From: Smithella sp.
GTDB lineage: Bacteria; Desulfobacterota; Syntrophia; Syntrophales; Smithellaceae
NCBI GenBank assembly: GCA_012510495.1
Contig: JAAZHX010000308.1
Location: 36,603 to 100,602 of the forward strand
DNA length: 64,000 nucleotides
Reading direction: 5' to 3'
The first letter of the stretch is position 1, and the number at the start of each line of letters is the position of its first letter. This document shows positions 26,204 through 35,580 of this stretch, piece after piece. The position numbers were made by a program, and so were the translations under genes. The notes under the pieces were generated by a model. The model was given only the letters and a program-made list of their open reading frames with translations, was not told where the DNA came from and ran no database searches.

Positions 26204-28042
26204 ATGAATACCGATCAGTTGTTTCTTCGGGGGAGCAGTCTCAAGGCCTTCATTGTCTTCATCGCTTTTCAGTTGGCGCTCATCGGCGCCGTATTCACGG
26301 CCCACCGGGTGCAAACGGATAACGGTGCCGTGGAGGTATCCAATGTTTATTTCCTGAATGAAGACGGCAACCGAATCCGCGGTAAGCTTTTCAGGCCCCT
26401 CTCCGCGACCGAAAAGGCCAAACACCCCGGCGTGCTCTTTGTCCACGGATACCAGAACAACCGTGAAAGCGGCGACGCCTACGCCATCGAGCTGGGCCGA
26501 AGAGGATTCGTAACGCTCAGTATCGACGCCATCGGCAGGGGCAACTCGGACCCGCCGCATGACATGGACGATCCGCGTTTCGACCAAACGTTCGGGGCTC
26601 GCACCTCGGCGAAGTATCTTGCGTCGCTTCCCTTTGTGGATGCAGACCGCGTCGGGGTGATGGGGCACAGCATGGGGGCCGAGTATTCCTACTGGATCGC
26701 GCTTGCGGATCCCTCCATCCGGGCGGTCGCCATCATCGGGAACGCCTATGACAAGCGCGCCACGCGCGACCGGCCGCAGAACATGATCATGATCATCGGC
26801 GAGTTCGACGAGTTCCGCGATCGTTTCACCGGCACCACGAACATCATGGAGCAGTGGATGAAAACCGAAACTACGCTGAACGCGTTTCCGGTCGCAAACC
26901 CTCAATTCAACGCCACCTACGGCGATTTCGCCAAGGGAACGGCCCGCCGTGTCTTCGTCACGCGCATTTCCCATGTGCAGGAGTCGCACAGCAGGGCTTG
27001 TATCGCCGAGGCGCTCGACTGGATGCGTCTGGCCCTGAATCCGCCGGAACAGCTGTGGAAAGACAAGGACGACCAGCGTTGGCCCGTCAAAGAGGCGATG
27101 ACGCTGCTGGCCATGCTGGCCGGTTTCCTTTCGCTCCTTCCCCTTGGGCTGATCGCGCTGAGGACCCGCTTCTTCAGGCCGATCCGCCAGAGGCAGACCT
27201 TCGGTTGGGCCTGTCCGGACAGGCAATGGTGGAAGTTCGCCGCAATCAACGGGGCGCTCATGTGGCTGTATCTTCCGCTCATCATGACGCTGTTTGCGAT
27301 ACACAAGTTCGTTGTCCGCGTGGATAAGGTGTTTCCCATGCTGCTCGTGGACGCAATCGTCTGGTGGTTCGTCATCATCAACATCGTCGGCCTCATCCTG
27401 CTGCGGCGGTGGTATCGAAAGGAGTCCGCCTCCGGCGGCCTTAGCTGGTATGACCTCGGCATCTCGCATTTCAGGGATCGCTGGGGACTCGATCCGGGAA
27501 GGATTGGCCGCACCGTCCTGCTGGGGCTGCTGCTTTTTGTTTATCTGTATTTCTGCGAGTTCCTGGGCGAGAAGCTGGCGCTCGTCGATTACCGGTTCAT
27601 CTATCCGCTGCTGAGCGATCTGACGCCCTATCGCGTGCTCATGTTCGCGCTCTATTTTCCGTTTATTCTTTTCGGCTTCCTGGTGCTGACGTCGTTTGTG
27701 CACGGGCAGCTCCGACGCGCAGAGAAATCGAGCTGGCGGCAAACGTACGTTTCGTGGACGGGGCGGAACATCCTGGCCCTGATCAGCCCGCTCTTCCTTT
27801 TCCTGCTGGTGCAGTATGTCCCGCTGCTGACGACCGGCTTTATTCCGTTCGAGGGGCCGGGCGGTGTCTTTGTGGTGTTCATCATCGAGCTCTTTTTCAT
27901 CATGCTGACACTGACGCTTGTGATGATTCAGTCCACCTGGTTCTACCAGATCACGGGAACGATTTATTTAAGCGCGCTGATGAACGCGCTGATCGTCACC
28001 TGGCTGTTCGCGTCGTCACAGGTGATCGCGCCAATTCCATAG
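26204..28042 (+). CDS. Membrane-anchored alpha/beta hydrolase with polytopic C-terminal half
   Basis: A 612-residue protein. One membrane span (residues ~12-32) precedes an alpha/beta-hydrolase domain (~50-310) with LFVHGYQNN (oxyanion strand) and nucleophile Ser156 in GHSMGAEYS; candidate acid and base lie near residues 200 (GEFDEF) and 263 (SHVQESH). From ~residue 300 the protein has about eight hydrophobic spans, many aromatic. The strong AAGGAGG ribosome site selects the ATG at 26204. The hydrolase domain is probably extracytoplasmic. I know no specific function for this combination; an acyl- or peptide-ester hydrolase acting near the membrane is a guess. Confidence 0.78.
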   Translation: MNTDQLFLRGSSLKAFIVFIAFQLALIGAVFTAHRVQTDNGAVEVSNVYFLNEDGNRIRGKLFRPLSATEKAKHPGVLFVHGYQNNRESGDAYAIELGRRGFVTLSIDAIGRGNSDPPHDMDDPRFDQTFGARTSAKYLASLPFVDADRVGVMGHSMGAEYSYWIALADPSIRAVAIIGNAYDKRATRDRPQNMIMIIGEFDEFRDRFTGTTNIMEQWMKTETTLNAFPVANPQFNATYGDFAKGTARRVFVTRISHVQESHSRACIAEALDWMRLALNPPEQLWKDKDDQRWPVKEAMTLLAMLAGFLSLLPLGLIALRTRFFRPIRQRQTFGWACPDRQWWKFAAINGALMWLYLPLIMTLFAIHKFVVRVDKVFPMLLVDAIVWWFVIINIVGLILLRRWYRKESASGGLSWYDLGISHFRDRWGLDPGRIGRTVLLGLLLFVYLYFCEFLGEKLALVDYRFIYPLLSDLTPYRVLMFALYFPFILFGFLVLTSFVHGQLRRAEKSSWRQTYVSWTGRNILALISPLFLFLLVQYVPLLTTGFIPFEGPGGVFVVFIIELFFIMLTLTLVMIQSTWFYQITGTIYLSALMNALIVTWLFASSQVIAPIP

Positions 28043-28133
28043 AATTGCGGAAGACCGCCGGCGCAAAAAATCTTGAGCGATGAGGCCGGCTGTGGTAATA
28101 CCCACCGGAAATTGCAGAAAGGTCGCTTTCCCA

Positions 28134-28913
28134 TTGAAGATTGCCAGTTACAATGTCAACTCGATCCGCTCCCGTTTGCACATCGTATTGCCCTGGCTCA
28201 GAAACCATCGGCCTGATATTTTCTGTATGCAGGAAACCAAGGTCGAGGACGCTAAATTTCCTCTCGCCGAACTTGAAGCGGCGGGATACACCGTCGCTTT
28301 CAGCGGCGGCAAGCGGTACAACGGCGTGGCAATCGCTTCAAAACAAACACCGCAAAAGGTTTCCTTTGGACTGGCCGATGATCCTCCTGATTCTGACCGC
28401 CTGGCCGTCGCGCATTTCGGTGATCTGGTGGTTTTAAACGCCTATGTTCCGCAGGGGCAGGAAGTGGACAGGCCCCAGTTTGCCTATAAGCTCGCGTGGC
28501 TGGGAAGGCTCAAAAAATATCTTTCCCAAAACTTCCAGCCGGACGGAAAACTCGTTTTGTGCGGTGATTTTAACGTCGCGCCCAAGCAGATTGACGTTCA
28601 CGATCCCAAACGCATTCTGGGACATGTCTCCTTCAATCCGGAGGTCTGGAAGGCGTACGGGGATGTTTTGTCCTGGGGGCTTGTGGATGTTTTCCGGAAG
28701 CACCATCCCGACGAGCCGGGGCAATACACTTTTTTTGACTACCGTGTGAAAGATTCGGTCGGACGAAACCTGGGCTGGCGCGTGGATCATATTCTGGCCA
28801 CGAAAAAAACAGCCGCGGCGTCGGGCGGCTGCGTCATTGACCGAGCCACGCGGCAATCCGAGAAGCCGTCCGATCACGCGGTGATTTACGCCGAGTGGGA
28901 AGAGAGGATCTGA
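28134..28913 (+). CDS. xthA: Exodeoxyribonuclease III / AP endonuclease
   Basis: A 259-residue Mg-dependent nuclease of base-excision repair. Motifs: ASYNVNSIRSR, the QETKVED metal-binding Glu, CGDFNVAP, a WRVDHILAT segment and the final SDHAV catalytic Asp-His. I favour TTG at 28134, which gives the normal family N-terminus (KIASYNVNS as residues 2-10) and length; an ATG at 28080 would add 18 atypical residues. The next gene begins within its stop codon. Confidence 0.93.
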   Translation: MKIASYNVNSIRSRLHIVLPWLRNHRPDIFCMQETKVEDAKFPLAELEAAGYTVAFSGGKRYNGVAIASKQTPQKVSFGLADDPPDSDRLAVAHFGDLVVLNAYVPQGQEVDRPQFAYKLAWLGRLKKYLSQNFQPDGKLVLCGDFNVAPKQIDVHDPKRILGHVSFNPEVWKAYGDVLSWGLVDVFRKHHPDEPGQYTFFDYRVKDSVGRNLGWRVDHILATKKTAAASGGCVIDRATRQSEKPSDHAVIYAEWEERI

Positions 28914-29488
28914 TGACGGGAAAAGAGGATATCCGCCGCATCAACGATGATCTTGCGGCGCGCTTCCGGAAGATTGAAAAGACTCTGTCGTCTGCCCGCA
29001 CCATTGCCGGGCTTTTCGAAGCGCTGGTAGGGGGCATCGAAAGAGAATTTGCCGTTCCTTTTGTCTGGCTGACGTTTATGGATCGGCCGGAGGCGGAGAT
29101 TTTGACGGATGCCGCGGCAGCGTCGAAGATTCTGAAAAGCAGGTTTAGCGTCGTATCCGGGGAGCTTCTGGAAAAAATTCTTGGGGACGGGCTGAAGCCC
29201 GTTCTCTCCAATCAGAATCTCCGGCCTTTTTACAGACTGATGCCGCGCAGTCAAAAATATTTCGTCCGGTCGATCGCTGTGGTTCCTTTTGCGCTGAATG
29301 GCCGGATGATCGGAGTCTGGAACAACGGCGATGCGGACGCGAACCGCTATTTACCGGACATGGATACCGCGCTGCTTGCCGCGCTGGCCGACAGGATCTC
29401 TCTCAGGCTGACGCAACTGGCCACGAGAAAAAATGCCGCATCAGCCGCAAAGAAAAGCGCGGAGCAGCCGGGAGGGCTTCATGGTTGA
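28913..29488 (+). CDS. GAF/DUF484-like domain protein
   Basis: A 191-residue protein starting in the TGATG overlap with xthA. After an N-terminal helical segment, residues ~35-170 look like a GAF-type sensor domain of the DUF484 kind: VWLTFMDRPEAEIL, a KYFVRSIAVVPFALNGR strand-loop-strand, and a PDMDTALLAALADRISLRL helix. The ligand is unknown. The C-terminus is basic. It overlaps the next gene by 8 bp, so xthA, this gene and the MoaE-like gene form a tightly coupled trio. Confidence 0.68.
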   Translation: MTGKEDIRRINDDLAARFRKIEKTLSSARTIAGLFEALVGGIEREFAVPFVWLTFMDRPEAEILTDAAAASKILKSRFSVVSGELLEKILGDGLKPVLSNQNLRPFYRLMPRSQKYFVRSIAVVPFALNGRMIGVWNNGDADANRYLPDMDTALLAALADRISLRLTQLATRKNAASAAKKSAEQPGGLHG

Positions 29489-29831
29489 CCAATGGATTGA
29501 AGAGATCAAAAAAAAATGTCCGCCGGACAGGCTGGGAATGATTCTGGTGCACAACGGCGTTGTGCGGGCCGTGTCCAAAAGCGGCTCTCCGGTGGCGCGC
29601 ATGAATCTTTCCTTTGACCGGGCCGCGCTGGATAAGACGGTGCGTCGCTTTAAAGCAAGGGAAGGCATCGTGGAGATTCGCGCCTGGATTAACGAAGGGG
29701 TGCTCAACGTCGGCGACGACATTATGGTTGTGTGTGTGGCGGGCCGGTTCCGCGCGGACGTTCTGCCGGTGTTTCAGGAGCTCGTTGCACTGATTAAAAC
29801 AGAAATCGTGACGGAAGACGAGGCTTCATAA
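29481..29831 (+). CDS. MoaE-like protein, active site divergent
   Basis: A 116-residue protein resembling the catalytic subunit of molybdopterin synthase: GMILVHNGVVRAVSKSG, an EGIVEIRAWINEGVLNVGDD strand pair and VVCVAGRFRADVLPVFQELV. In true MoaE the last region reads with an HR pair and is followed by a conserved lysine-rich WKKE; here AGRFRADV and LIKTEIVTEDE replace these. It may be a degenerate paralogue used for something else. No MoaD or other moa gene is nearby. Confidence 0.7.
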   Translation: MVDQWIEEIKKKCPPDRLGMILVHNGVVRAVSKSGSPVARMNLSFDRAALDKTVRRFKAREGIVEIRAWINEGVLNVGDDIMVVCVAGRFRADVLPVFQELVALIKTEIVTEDEAS

Positions 29832-29957
29832 ACAAAGCCCTTGTTTTCTTTGCCCATCCCGGTTGGGAGGCCGGAAATCGCCACGTTTTGCCGGCGGGCA
29901 TTGAAAGGGCGGAGAGCGATAATAGACCTAACACTTTTGAGACGGGATATGCTAGCG

Positions 29958-29990
29958 TGCCGTTGCCCAACGGCAAACGAGCGGTACAAT
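29958..29990 (+). promoter_or_regulatory. Promoter with overlapping palindrome before dehydratase operon
   Basis: TTGCCC (29963-29968) and TACAAT (29985-29990) are 16 bp apart, 20 bp before the ATG at 30011. An 18-bp perfect dyad, TGCCGTTG-CC-CAACGGCA, covers 29958-29975 and overlaps the -35. Its position suggests a repressor operator. Confidence 0.55.
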
Positions 29991-30010
29991 ATTCAGGCGG
30001 GGGAGGAAAT

Positions 30011-31138
30011 ATGACAGACAGGATGACCGAATTCAGGACAATCGTTGATCAACCTTACGCGTATCTGCAAAAGCTCAAAAACCAGAACGGAAAAAAGACA
30101 GTGGGCTATGTTTGTTCCTATACGCCGGAAGAAGTCATTCTGGCGGCCGGCGCCCATCCCGCCCGTTTTTTCGGCACGAAGCAGCAGATTCATCTGGCCG
30201 ACTCACATTTGCAATCCTATAGCTGCTCCGTTGTCCGCGGCGTTTTGGAAGAGGGCCTCTCCGGGAGAATCGGATTTCTGGACGGGATGATATTCCCTCA
30301 TACCTGCGACTCCATTCAGAGGCTCTCCGACATCTGGCGCATGAATATTCCTTTCGGGTTTCATCTGGATCTGGTCCTGCCCGTCAAGCTCAATACGCCC
30401 TCCGCCCGGGATTATATGGCCGATGTCCTGAAAAAATTCAGAACAGATCTCGGCCGCGCTCTGCAGGCGGACATTACCGACGATGCCTTGCGCAAAGCGA
30501 TTAAAACGATGAATGCCATCCGGCAGTCGATACTGGAAATTTATGAACTGAGAAGCCGGAATCCCCGCCTCATGTCCGGCGCGGATTTATACACTCTGGT
30601 TCGGGCGGCCATGATCATGGACCGGGAGCGGTTGGCGGAAATGCTTGCCGAAACGGTTTTGGAGATGAAGGCGAAAGCGGCCGGGGTGGAGGAGGACGGC
30701 TCTTTGAAGCGCATTGTCCTGGCCGGCGGCATCTGCAATCACCCGGACATCTACCCCATGATCGAAGACGCGGGCGGGGCCGTGGTCTGGGACGATTTTT
30801 GTACGGGGGCGCGATATTTTGCCGAGCCGGTTTCCGAAGAAGGCGATCCCGTGGCCGGCATCGCGGGCAGACTGCTCCGTCGCGTGATTTGTCCAGCGAA
30901 ACACGCCGGTCTGGACCGGCGCGCCAAACACATCATCCGCCTCGCCCAAGAGCATAACGCCCGGGGCGTCATTTTTCTGCTTTTCAAATTCTGCGATCCG
31001 CACGCGTTTGATTACCCCGACATCAAGAAATCCATGGACGCAGCAGGGATTCCTGTTCTGCTGTTGGAGATCGAAGATCCGCTCCCCGGGGAAGGCCAGC
31101 TCAGAACCCGTTTTGAAGCATTTCTGGAAATGGTGTGA
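30011..31138 (+). CDS. 2-hydroxyacyl-CoA dehydratase family subunit
   Basis: A 375-residue subunit of the 2-hydroxyacyl-CoA dehydratase/benzoyl-CoA reductase family, oxygen-sensitive FeS enzymes that use ketyl-radical chemistry after ATP-driven single-electron reduction. Likely cluster-ligand cysteines are Cys35 in GYVCSYTPEE, Cys72 in QSYSCSVVRG and Cys264 in WDDFCTGARYF. The ATG at 30011 is preceded by GGAGG. The partner subunit starts 11 bp after its stop and the activator follows, giving a complete system. The substrate may be a 2-hydroxyacyl-CoA; class I benzoyl-CoA reductase is the alternative. Confidence 0.88.
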   Translation: MTDRMTEFRTIVDQPYAYLQKLKNQNGKKTVGYVCSYTPEEVILAAGAHPARFFGTKQQIHLADSHLQSYSCSVVRGVLEEGLSGRIGFLDGMIFPHTCDSIQRLSDIWRMNIPFGFHLDLVLPVKLNTPSARDYMADVLKKFRTDLGRALQADITDDALRKAIKTMNAIRQSILEIYELRSRNPRLMSGADLYTLVRAAMIMDRERLAEMLAETVLEMKAKAAGVEEDGSLKRIVLAGGICNHPDIYPMIEDAGGAVVWDDFCTGARYFAEPVSEEGDPVAGIAGRLLRRVICPAKHAGLDRRAKHIIRLAQEHNARGVIFLLFKFCDPHAFDYPDIKKSMDAAGIPVLLLEIEDPLPGEGQLRTRFEAFLEMV

Positions 31139-31149
31139 AAGGAGACGTC

Positions 31150-32391
31150 ATGTCAGAGGTTAATTCGGAAAAAGAAAAGAGAAAAATCAAGTCTGATAAC
31201 AAAATGCGGGAAATCATGACCGCCTATTATATCGACGCCAAAACGGCCCGGCAGAACAATAAGAAAGTGGCTTGGATCACCAGCGGCGGACCGGTGGAGC
31301 CGTTGATCGCCATGGATATTATTCCCGTTTATCCGGAAAACCACGGGGCCATGATCGGCGCCAGCAAGATGGGCGTCGATTTGTGCGAGAAAGCGGAAAA
31401 GATGGGCTATTCCAACGATTTGTGTTCCTACGCCCGCTCCGACATTTCCTGCGCGACGGTCAACGGAGGTCCGATCGGAGGTTTGCCCGAGCCGGACATG
31501 CTGGTTTGCTGCAACAACATTTGCGGGACCGTTCTGAAATGGTACGAAGTGCAGGCCCGCTATTTCAACATTCCCCTGTTTATCTTCGACACGCCCTTTT
31601 GCCATACGGAGTATACGGAAGAGGCGAAGCGCTATGTGGAGCGGCAGATCGGGGAGTATGTTGCCTTCCTGGAGGGTGCCTGCGGCCGTAAAATGGACCA
31701 GGACCGCATGAAGGAGGTCGGCAGGGTCTCCTTTGAAGGTCAGAAGCTCTGGCAGGAGGTTCTGGATACGGCCGTCCACAAGCCTTCTCCCATGACGGCC
31801 TTCGACGCTTTTTTTCACCTGGCGCTCATCGTGACCCTCCGGGGCACGCAGCAGACCATCGATTACTACCAGGGCTTGCTGGCCGAGATGAAAGACAGGA
31901 TTCAGGCCGGCATTGGCGCCATTCCGCGGGAACAATACCGTCTCCTGTGGGACAATCTTCCAATCTGGTACCGGATGAAATGGCTGTCGCGAAAATTCGC
32001 CGAACACGACGCCTGTCTGGTGGCCGACACCTATACCTCGGCCTGGTGCGGCGCGATGAAGTACATTGACGAAAACAAATTTCTGGATTCGATGGCCGAA
32101 GCCTACTCGCGCATTTATCTGAACATCGGCGTGGACGAAATGGCGAAAATGGTTATCGCGATGATCGACAAATATCAGGTGGACGGCTTTGTGCTGCATT
32201 CCAACCGCAGTTGCAAACCCTATTCGCTGGGCCAGTTCGATATTCAGCGGATTGTTGAAAAGGAGAGGAACATTCCCTGCCTGATGATCGAAGCGGACAT
32301 GGTCGATGAGCGGAGTTTTTCGGAAAGCCAGGTTTCGACGAGAATCGACGCCTTTATGGAGATCATCAAGGACAGGAAAAAGGGGACGTAA
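31150..32391 (+). CDS. 2-hydroxyacyl-CoA dehydratase / BcrB-like subunit
   Basis: A 413-residue second subunit. Cysteines in MLVCCNNICGTV and Cys355 in HSNRSCKPYSLGQFDI are the probable [4Fe-4S] ligands. The HSNRSCKPYS segment is, from memory, strongly reminiscent of BcrB of the Thauera-type benzoyl-CoA reductase, although related dehydratase subunits carry similar motifs. It sits between the first subunit and the activator. Strict anaerobes usually use the ATP-independent Bam-type benzoyl-CoA reductase, so I favour a dehydratase. Confidence 0.87.
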   Translation: MSEVNSEKEKRKIKSDNKMREIMTAYYIDAKTARQNNKKVAWITSGGPVEPLIAMDIIPVYPENHGAMIGASKMGVDLCEKAEKMGYSNDLCSYARSDISCATVNGGPIGGLPEPDMLVCCNNICGTVLKWYEVQARYFNIPLFIFDTPFCHTEYTEEAKRYVERQIGEYVAFLEGACGRKMDQDRMKEVGRVSFEGQKLWQEVLDTAVHKPSPMTAFDAFFHLALIVTLRGTQQTIDYYQGLLAEMKDRIQAGIGAIPREQYRLLWDNLPIWYRMKWLSRKFAEHDACLVADTYTSAWCGAMKYIDENKFLDSMAEAYSRIYLNIGVDEMAKMVIAMIDKYQVDGFVLHSNRSCKPYSLGQFDIQRIVEKERNIPCLMIEADMVDERSFSESQVSTRIDAFMEIIKDRKKGT

Positions 32392-32485
32392 AAGCCCGCC
32401 GGTTTCAGTGTTGGAGAAGGTTTTTCACGGCGGCAGGAAGCGCTTTCCTGAAAAAGACGAACGACGAAGCATTAAGAAACGGGAA

Positions 32486-33253
32486 ATGATAACAGCAGGC
32501 ATTGACATCGGGTCCATCACGGCGAAAGCGGCTCTGGTTGAAAACGGGAAAATTCTGGGCGCGAAGGTGACGTTTACCGGCTATAATGCGGAGGCGGCAG
32601 GCAGGAAGGTTTATGAAGAATTACTGGCCGCCTCCGGCCTGGAGGCGTCATCCGTGAGTAAAATTGTATCCACAGGCTACGGGCGCAATTCGGTGAAATT
32701 CGCCGACAGGACATTCACGGAAATCATGGCGCATGCCGCCGGCGCGAATTTTCTGAAGCCAGATGTCCGCACCATCATCGACATCGGCGGACAGGACAGC
32801 AAGGCCATTGCGCTCGATGAAAAGGGCAAGGTCAAAAATTTTGTTATGAACGACAAGTGCGCCGCGGGAACAGGGCGTTTTCTGGAGGTCATGGCGCGCG
32901 CGCTCGAAGTCGATCTGGATGAGTTCGGCGCCATGTCGCTTCGGTCGGAGGCGCCCTCTAAAATCAGCAGTCTGTGCACGGTCTTTGCGGAATCGGAAGT
33001 CATTTCCCTGATTGCCCGCGGTGAGCAGAGATTCGACATCATTGCCGGCATCCATGAATCGATCGCGGCGCGCATCTCCGCGATGATCGCACGCGTCGGT
33101 CTGACCGAGCCGGTCATGATTACCGGCGGTGTCGCGCGCAATGCCGGCGTCGTGGCCGCGCTGGAAAAGAAGCTCGGCGTGAAAATCGCCGTATTGTCCT
33201 ATGCGCAGGTCAACGGCGCAATTGGCGCCGCGGTCCTGGCGTCGTCTCTTTGA
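32486..33253 (+). CDS. 2-hydroxyacyl-CoA dehydratase activator (HgdC-type ATPase)
   Basis: A 255-residue ASKHA-fold archerase. AGIDIGSITAKAALV is the first phosphate-binding loop, IDIGGQDSKAI the second, and MITGGVARNAG the adenosine motif. Cys125 in NDKCAAGTGRF and Cys164 in SSLCTVFAES are the ligands that let a homodimer share one [4Fe-4S] cluster. It injects a high-energy electron into the dehydratase on ATP hydrolysis. There is only one activator gene, as in HgdC systems; Thauera-type reductases have two. A longer frame upstream lacks a suitable start. Confidence 0.93.
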   Translation: MITAGIDIGSITAKAALVENGKILGAKVTFTGYNAEAAGRKVYEELLAASGLEASSVSKIVSTGYGRNSVKFADRTFTEIMAHAAGANFLKPDVRTIIDIGGQDSKAIALDEKGKVKNFVMNDKCAAGTGRFLEVMARALEVDLDEFGAMSLRSEAPSKISSLCTVFAESEVISLIARGEQRFDIIAGIHESIAARISAMIARVGLTEPVMITGGVARNAGVVAALEKKLGVKIAVLSYAQVNGAIGAAVLASSL

Positions 33254-33345
33254 GTTTATTTCGTTTTAGCTTATCTGTTTTTGCGATCAGCAAATGGGAT
33301 CGGTTAATTGTTTGTTCTGAATCGCCGCATTGATTCCTTCAGCCT

Positions 33346-35580
33346 TCAGCCCAAATAGCTGACCAACTGATGGGCCGCTATCCCGCCCAGGTAGGAGACG
33401 ATCAGGGTCAATACGATCGTGGAATAAAACCACTTGTTGCTGTTCATTTCCTGGCGCAGGACGGCGATCGTTGCGACACAGGGAATGAAGAGCATCATCA
33501 CGACCAGAAACGCGGCAGCAGAGGCGCGGCCCATGATGGTCGGCAGAACGGCCGATATTCCCGCATCACCCACGGAATACAGAACACCCAGCGTGGCGAC
33601 TACGGTTTCCTTGGCGACGAGTCCGGTCAAAAGCGCGGTGATCATCTTCCAGTCAAGCCCCAGCGGTCCCCCCAGCGGTTCAATAATTTTCCCCAGAGCG
33701 GCCAGCCAGCTTTCCTCCACTATCCCTGTTGGAAAGTACGAAAGAATCCAGATCAGTACAGACATCCCCAGAATCACCGTGCCCGCCTTGCGCAGGAAGG
33801 CAAGAATCCGCGACCAGACGACCATGCCGATGGTGCGGGCATCCGGTGTATGGTAAATGGGCAGCTCCATGATAAACGGCGCATCCTGTTTCCAGAGAGT
33901 GTTGTTGACCAGAATGCCGGCCAGTCCTAGGACGGCGATATTGAGGGCCAAAATCGTCCAGGAAACCAGGGCGGCGTATTCACCGAAGACAGCGGCCGAC
34001 ACCAGCGTGAGCACCGCCAGCCTGGCGGTGCAGGGGACAAACGGAATCAAAAGCAGGGTGATCATCCGTGCCTTGCGTGTCTCGATGATCCGCGCGCCGA
34101 GCACGGCGGGAACATTGCAGCCGAAGCCCAGGCACATGGGAATGAAGCTTTTCCCGTGCAGTCCTACCAGATGCATGATGCGGTCCATGACGAACGCGGC
34201 TCGCGCCATGTAGCCCACATCTTCCAGAAACGCCATGATCGCGAAAAAAATCAGCAAAATAGGCAGAAAACTCAGCACGGAACCCACGCCGCCGATCACG
34301 CCGTCGATGAGAAGCCCGCGAATCCAGCCGGGCCATGGGGCAATCGACGGTTCGAAGGACCGACCCAGATATTGAATACCGTCGTTCATCGCGTTTTGCA
34401 GCGGCACGCCGATGGCGTAGGTCAGAAAAAAGACCACCGCCATGATGGCCAGCAGGATCGGGATGCCGAAAACCGGGCGGGTCAGCACATGGTCAATGCG
34501 ATCGGTGAGCACCACTTGCCCCATTTTAAAATGTGAAACCGCCGCGCGGGTCATTTTTTCAATCCAGTCGTAACGCCCGTTGACGACGGCGTGAAGGGCG
34601 TCTTCATGCTCGCTAAGCAGTTTCTGAACGAATTCATGGCTGGTCGGTTGGATTTGTGCCGCTACCATGGCCGTTACTTCCGGGTCGCCTTCCATCAATT
34701 TTACCGCCACCCATTCGGGCGTGTAGGGGGCCTGGATAAAAGGTCGGATGGCGGCCAGTATCTTTTGGTAAATTTCCTGATGGTCGGCGGAGACTTCGGG
34801 CAACTCGGGCCGAAAATTCTGCGGGCAGGAACCCAGGACCGTAATCTCGTCCACCAGTTCCTTAATGCCGCTGTTTCGTTTGGCCACCATGGGCACAACC
34901 GGGAGTCCCAGTGAATTTTGCAGCGCTTTGGCGTCAATCTGCGTGCCCTGATTGGAAGCGACATCCAGCATGTTGATGGCCACTATCACGGGACGGTCCA
35001 GAAGCAGCACCTCGGATAAAAGATACAGGCTTCGTTCCAGCGCGGCGGCGTTGAGCACCAGCACGACGAGGTCGGGTTTTTCCCGGATGATGAAATCCCG
35101 GGTGACCCGTTCTTCCTCGGAAAAAGAGGTCAGGCTGTAGGTGCCCGGCAGATCAACGATCCGGATTAAAATGTTGTTGGCGCGGTGGACGCCCACTTTT
35201 TTCTCGACCGTTTTCCCGGGCCAGTTGCCGACATGCTGGGAAAGTCCGGTCAGGATGTTAAAGATGGTGGATTTGCCGACGTTGGGCTGGCCAACCAGGG
35301 CGACGGAAATTTCTTTTTCGATCGGGGGGAGGCAGGAATCATCGGCGGGGTCGATTTTGCGCACCATGATCTTGGCCGCTTCGCCCCGCCCCAAAGCAAT
35401 CCGGGTGGATCCAACGGAAAGAACGACCATGCCGCCGCTGACCTGCGCAACGCGGAACCGGGCGCCGGTGACGATGCCCATGCCGGCCAGGCGGCTGGTC
35501 AGCGCGGAACCACCGTCAATGGAAGAAATGACGCCAGCGTCGCCTTCCCGTAAATCAGTAATGACCGTTAAGCCGCTCAT
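33346..35580 (-). CDS. feoB: Ferrous iron transporter, FeoA-FeoB fusion
   Basis: A 744-residue Fe(II) importer. Residues 1-~75 are a FeoA (SH3-like) domain (LTSRLAGMGIVTGARFRV, IALGRGEAAKIMVRKI). From ~92 comes the FeoB GTPase with G1 GQPNVGKST, G3 DLPGTYSL and G4 NMLD, then the membrane domain with gating cysteine segments such as PMCLGFGCNVPAVLGARII and LIPFVPCTARL. FeoA is normally a separate ~75-residue protein; here it is built in. A GNAT-like protein gene lies just upstream and overlaps by 4 bp. No clear Fur box was found. Confidence 0.95.
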   Translation of the reverse strand: MSGLTVITDLREGDAGVISSIDGGSALTSRLAGMGIVTGARFRVAQVSGGMVVLSVGSTRIALGRGEAAKIMVRKIDPADDSCLPPIEKEISVALVGQPNVGKSTIFNILTGLSQHVGNWPGKTVEKKVGVHRANNILIRIVDLPGTYSLTSFSEEERVTRDFIIREKPDLVVLVLNAAALERSLYLLSEVLLLDRPVIVAINMLDVASNQGTQIDAKALQNSLGLPVVPMVAKRNSGIKELVDEITVLGSCPQNFRPELPEVSADHQEIYQKILAAIRPFIQAPYTPEWVAVKLMEGDPEVTAMVAAQIQPTSHEFVQKLLSEHEDALHAVVNGRYDWIEKMTRAAVSHFKMGQVVLTDRIDHVLTRPVFGIPILLAIMAVVFFLTYAIGVPLQNAMNDGIQYLGRSFEPSIAPWPGWIRGLLIDGVIGGVGSVLSFLPILLIFFAIMAFLEDVGYMARAAFVMDRIMHLVGLHGKSFIPMCLGFGCNVPAVLGARIIETRKARMITLLLIPFVPCTARLAVLTLVSAAVFGEYAALVSWTILALNIAVLGLAGILVNNTLWKQDAPFIMELPIYHTPDARTIGMVVWSRILAFLRKAGTVILGMSVLIWILSYFPTGIVEESWLAALGKIIEPLGGPLGLDWKMITALLTGLVAKETVVATLGVLYSVGDAGISAVLPTIMGRASAAAFLVVMMLFIPCVATIAVLRQEMNSNKWFYSTIVLTLIVSYLGGIAAHQLVSYLG

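Noticed and set aside
26126..27742. 538-codon minus-strand open frame opposite the hydrolase gene
   Set aside because: Low-complexity basic/acidic composition and complete overlap with a gene that has a strong ribosome site and catalytic motif.
31150..32391. Calling the operon a class I benzoyl-CoA reductase
   Set aside because: It has one activator gene and two large subunits, not the four-gene BcrABCD set, and strict anaerobes usually use the Bam system.
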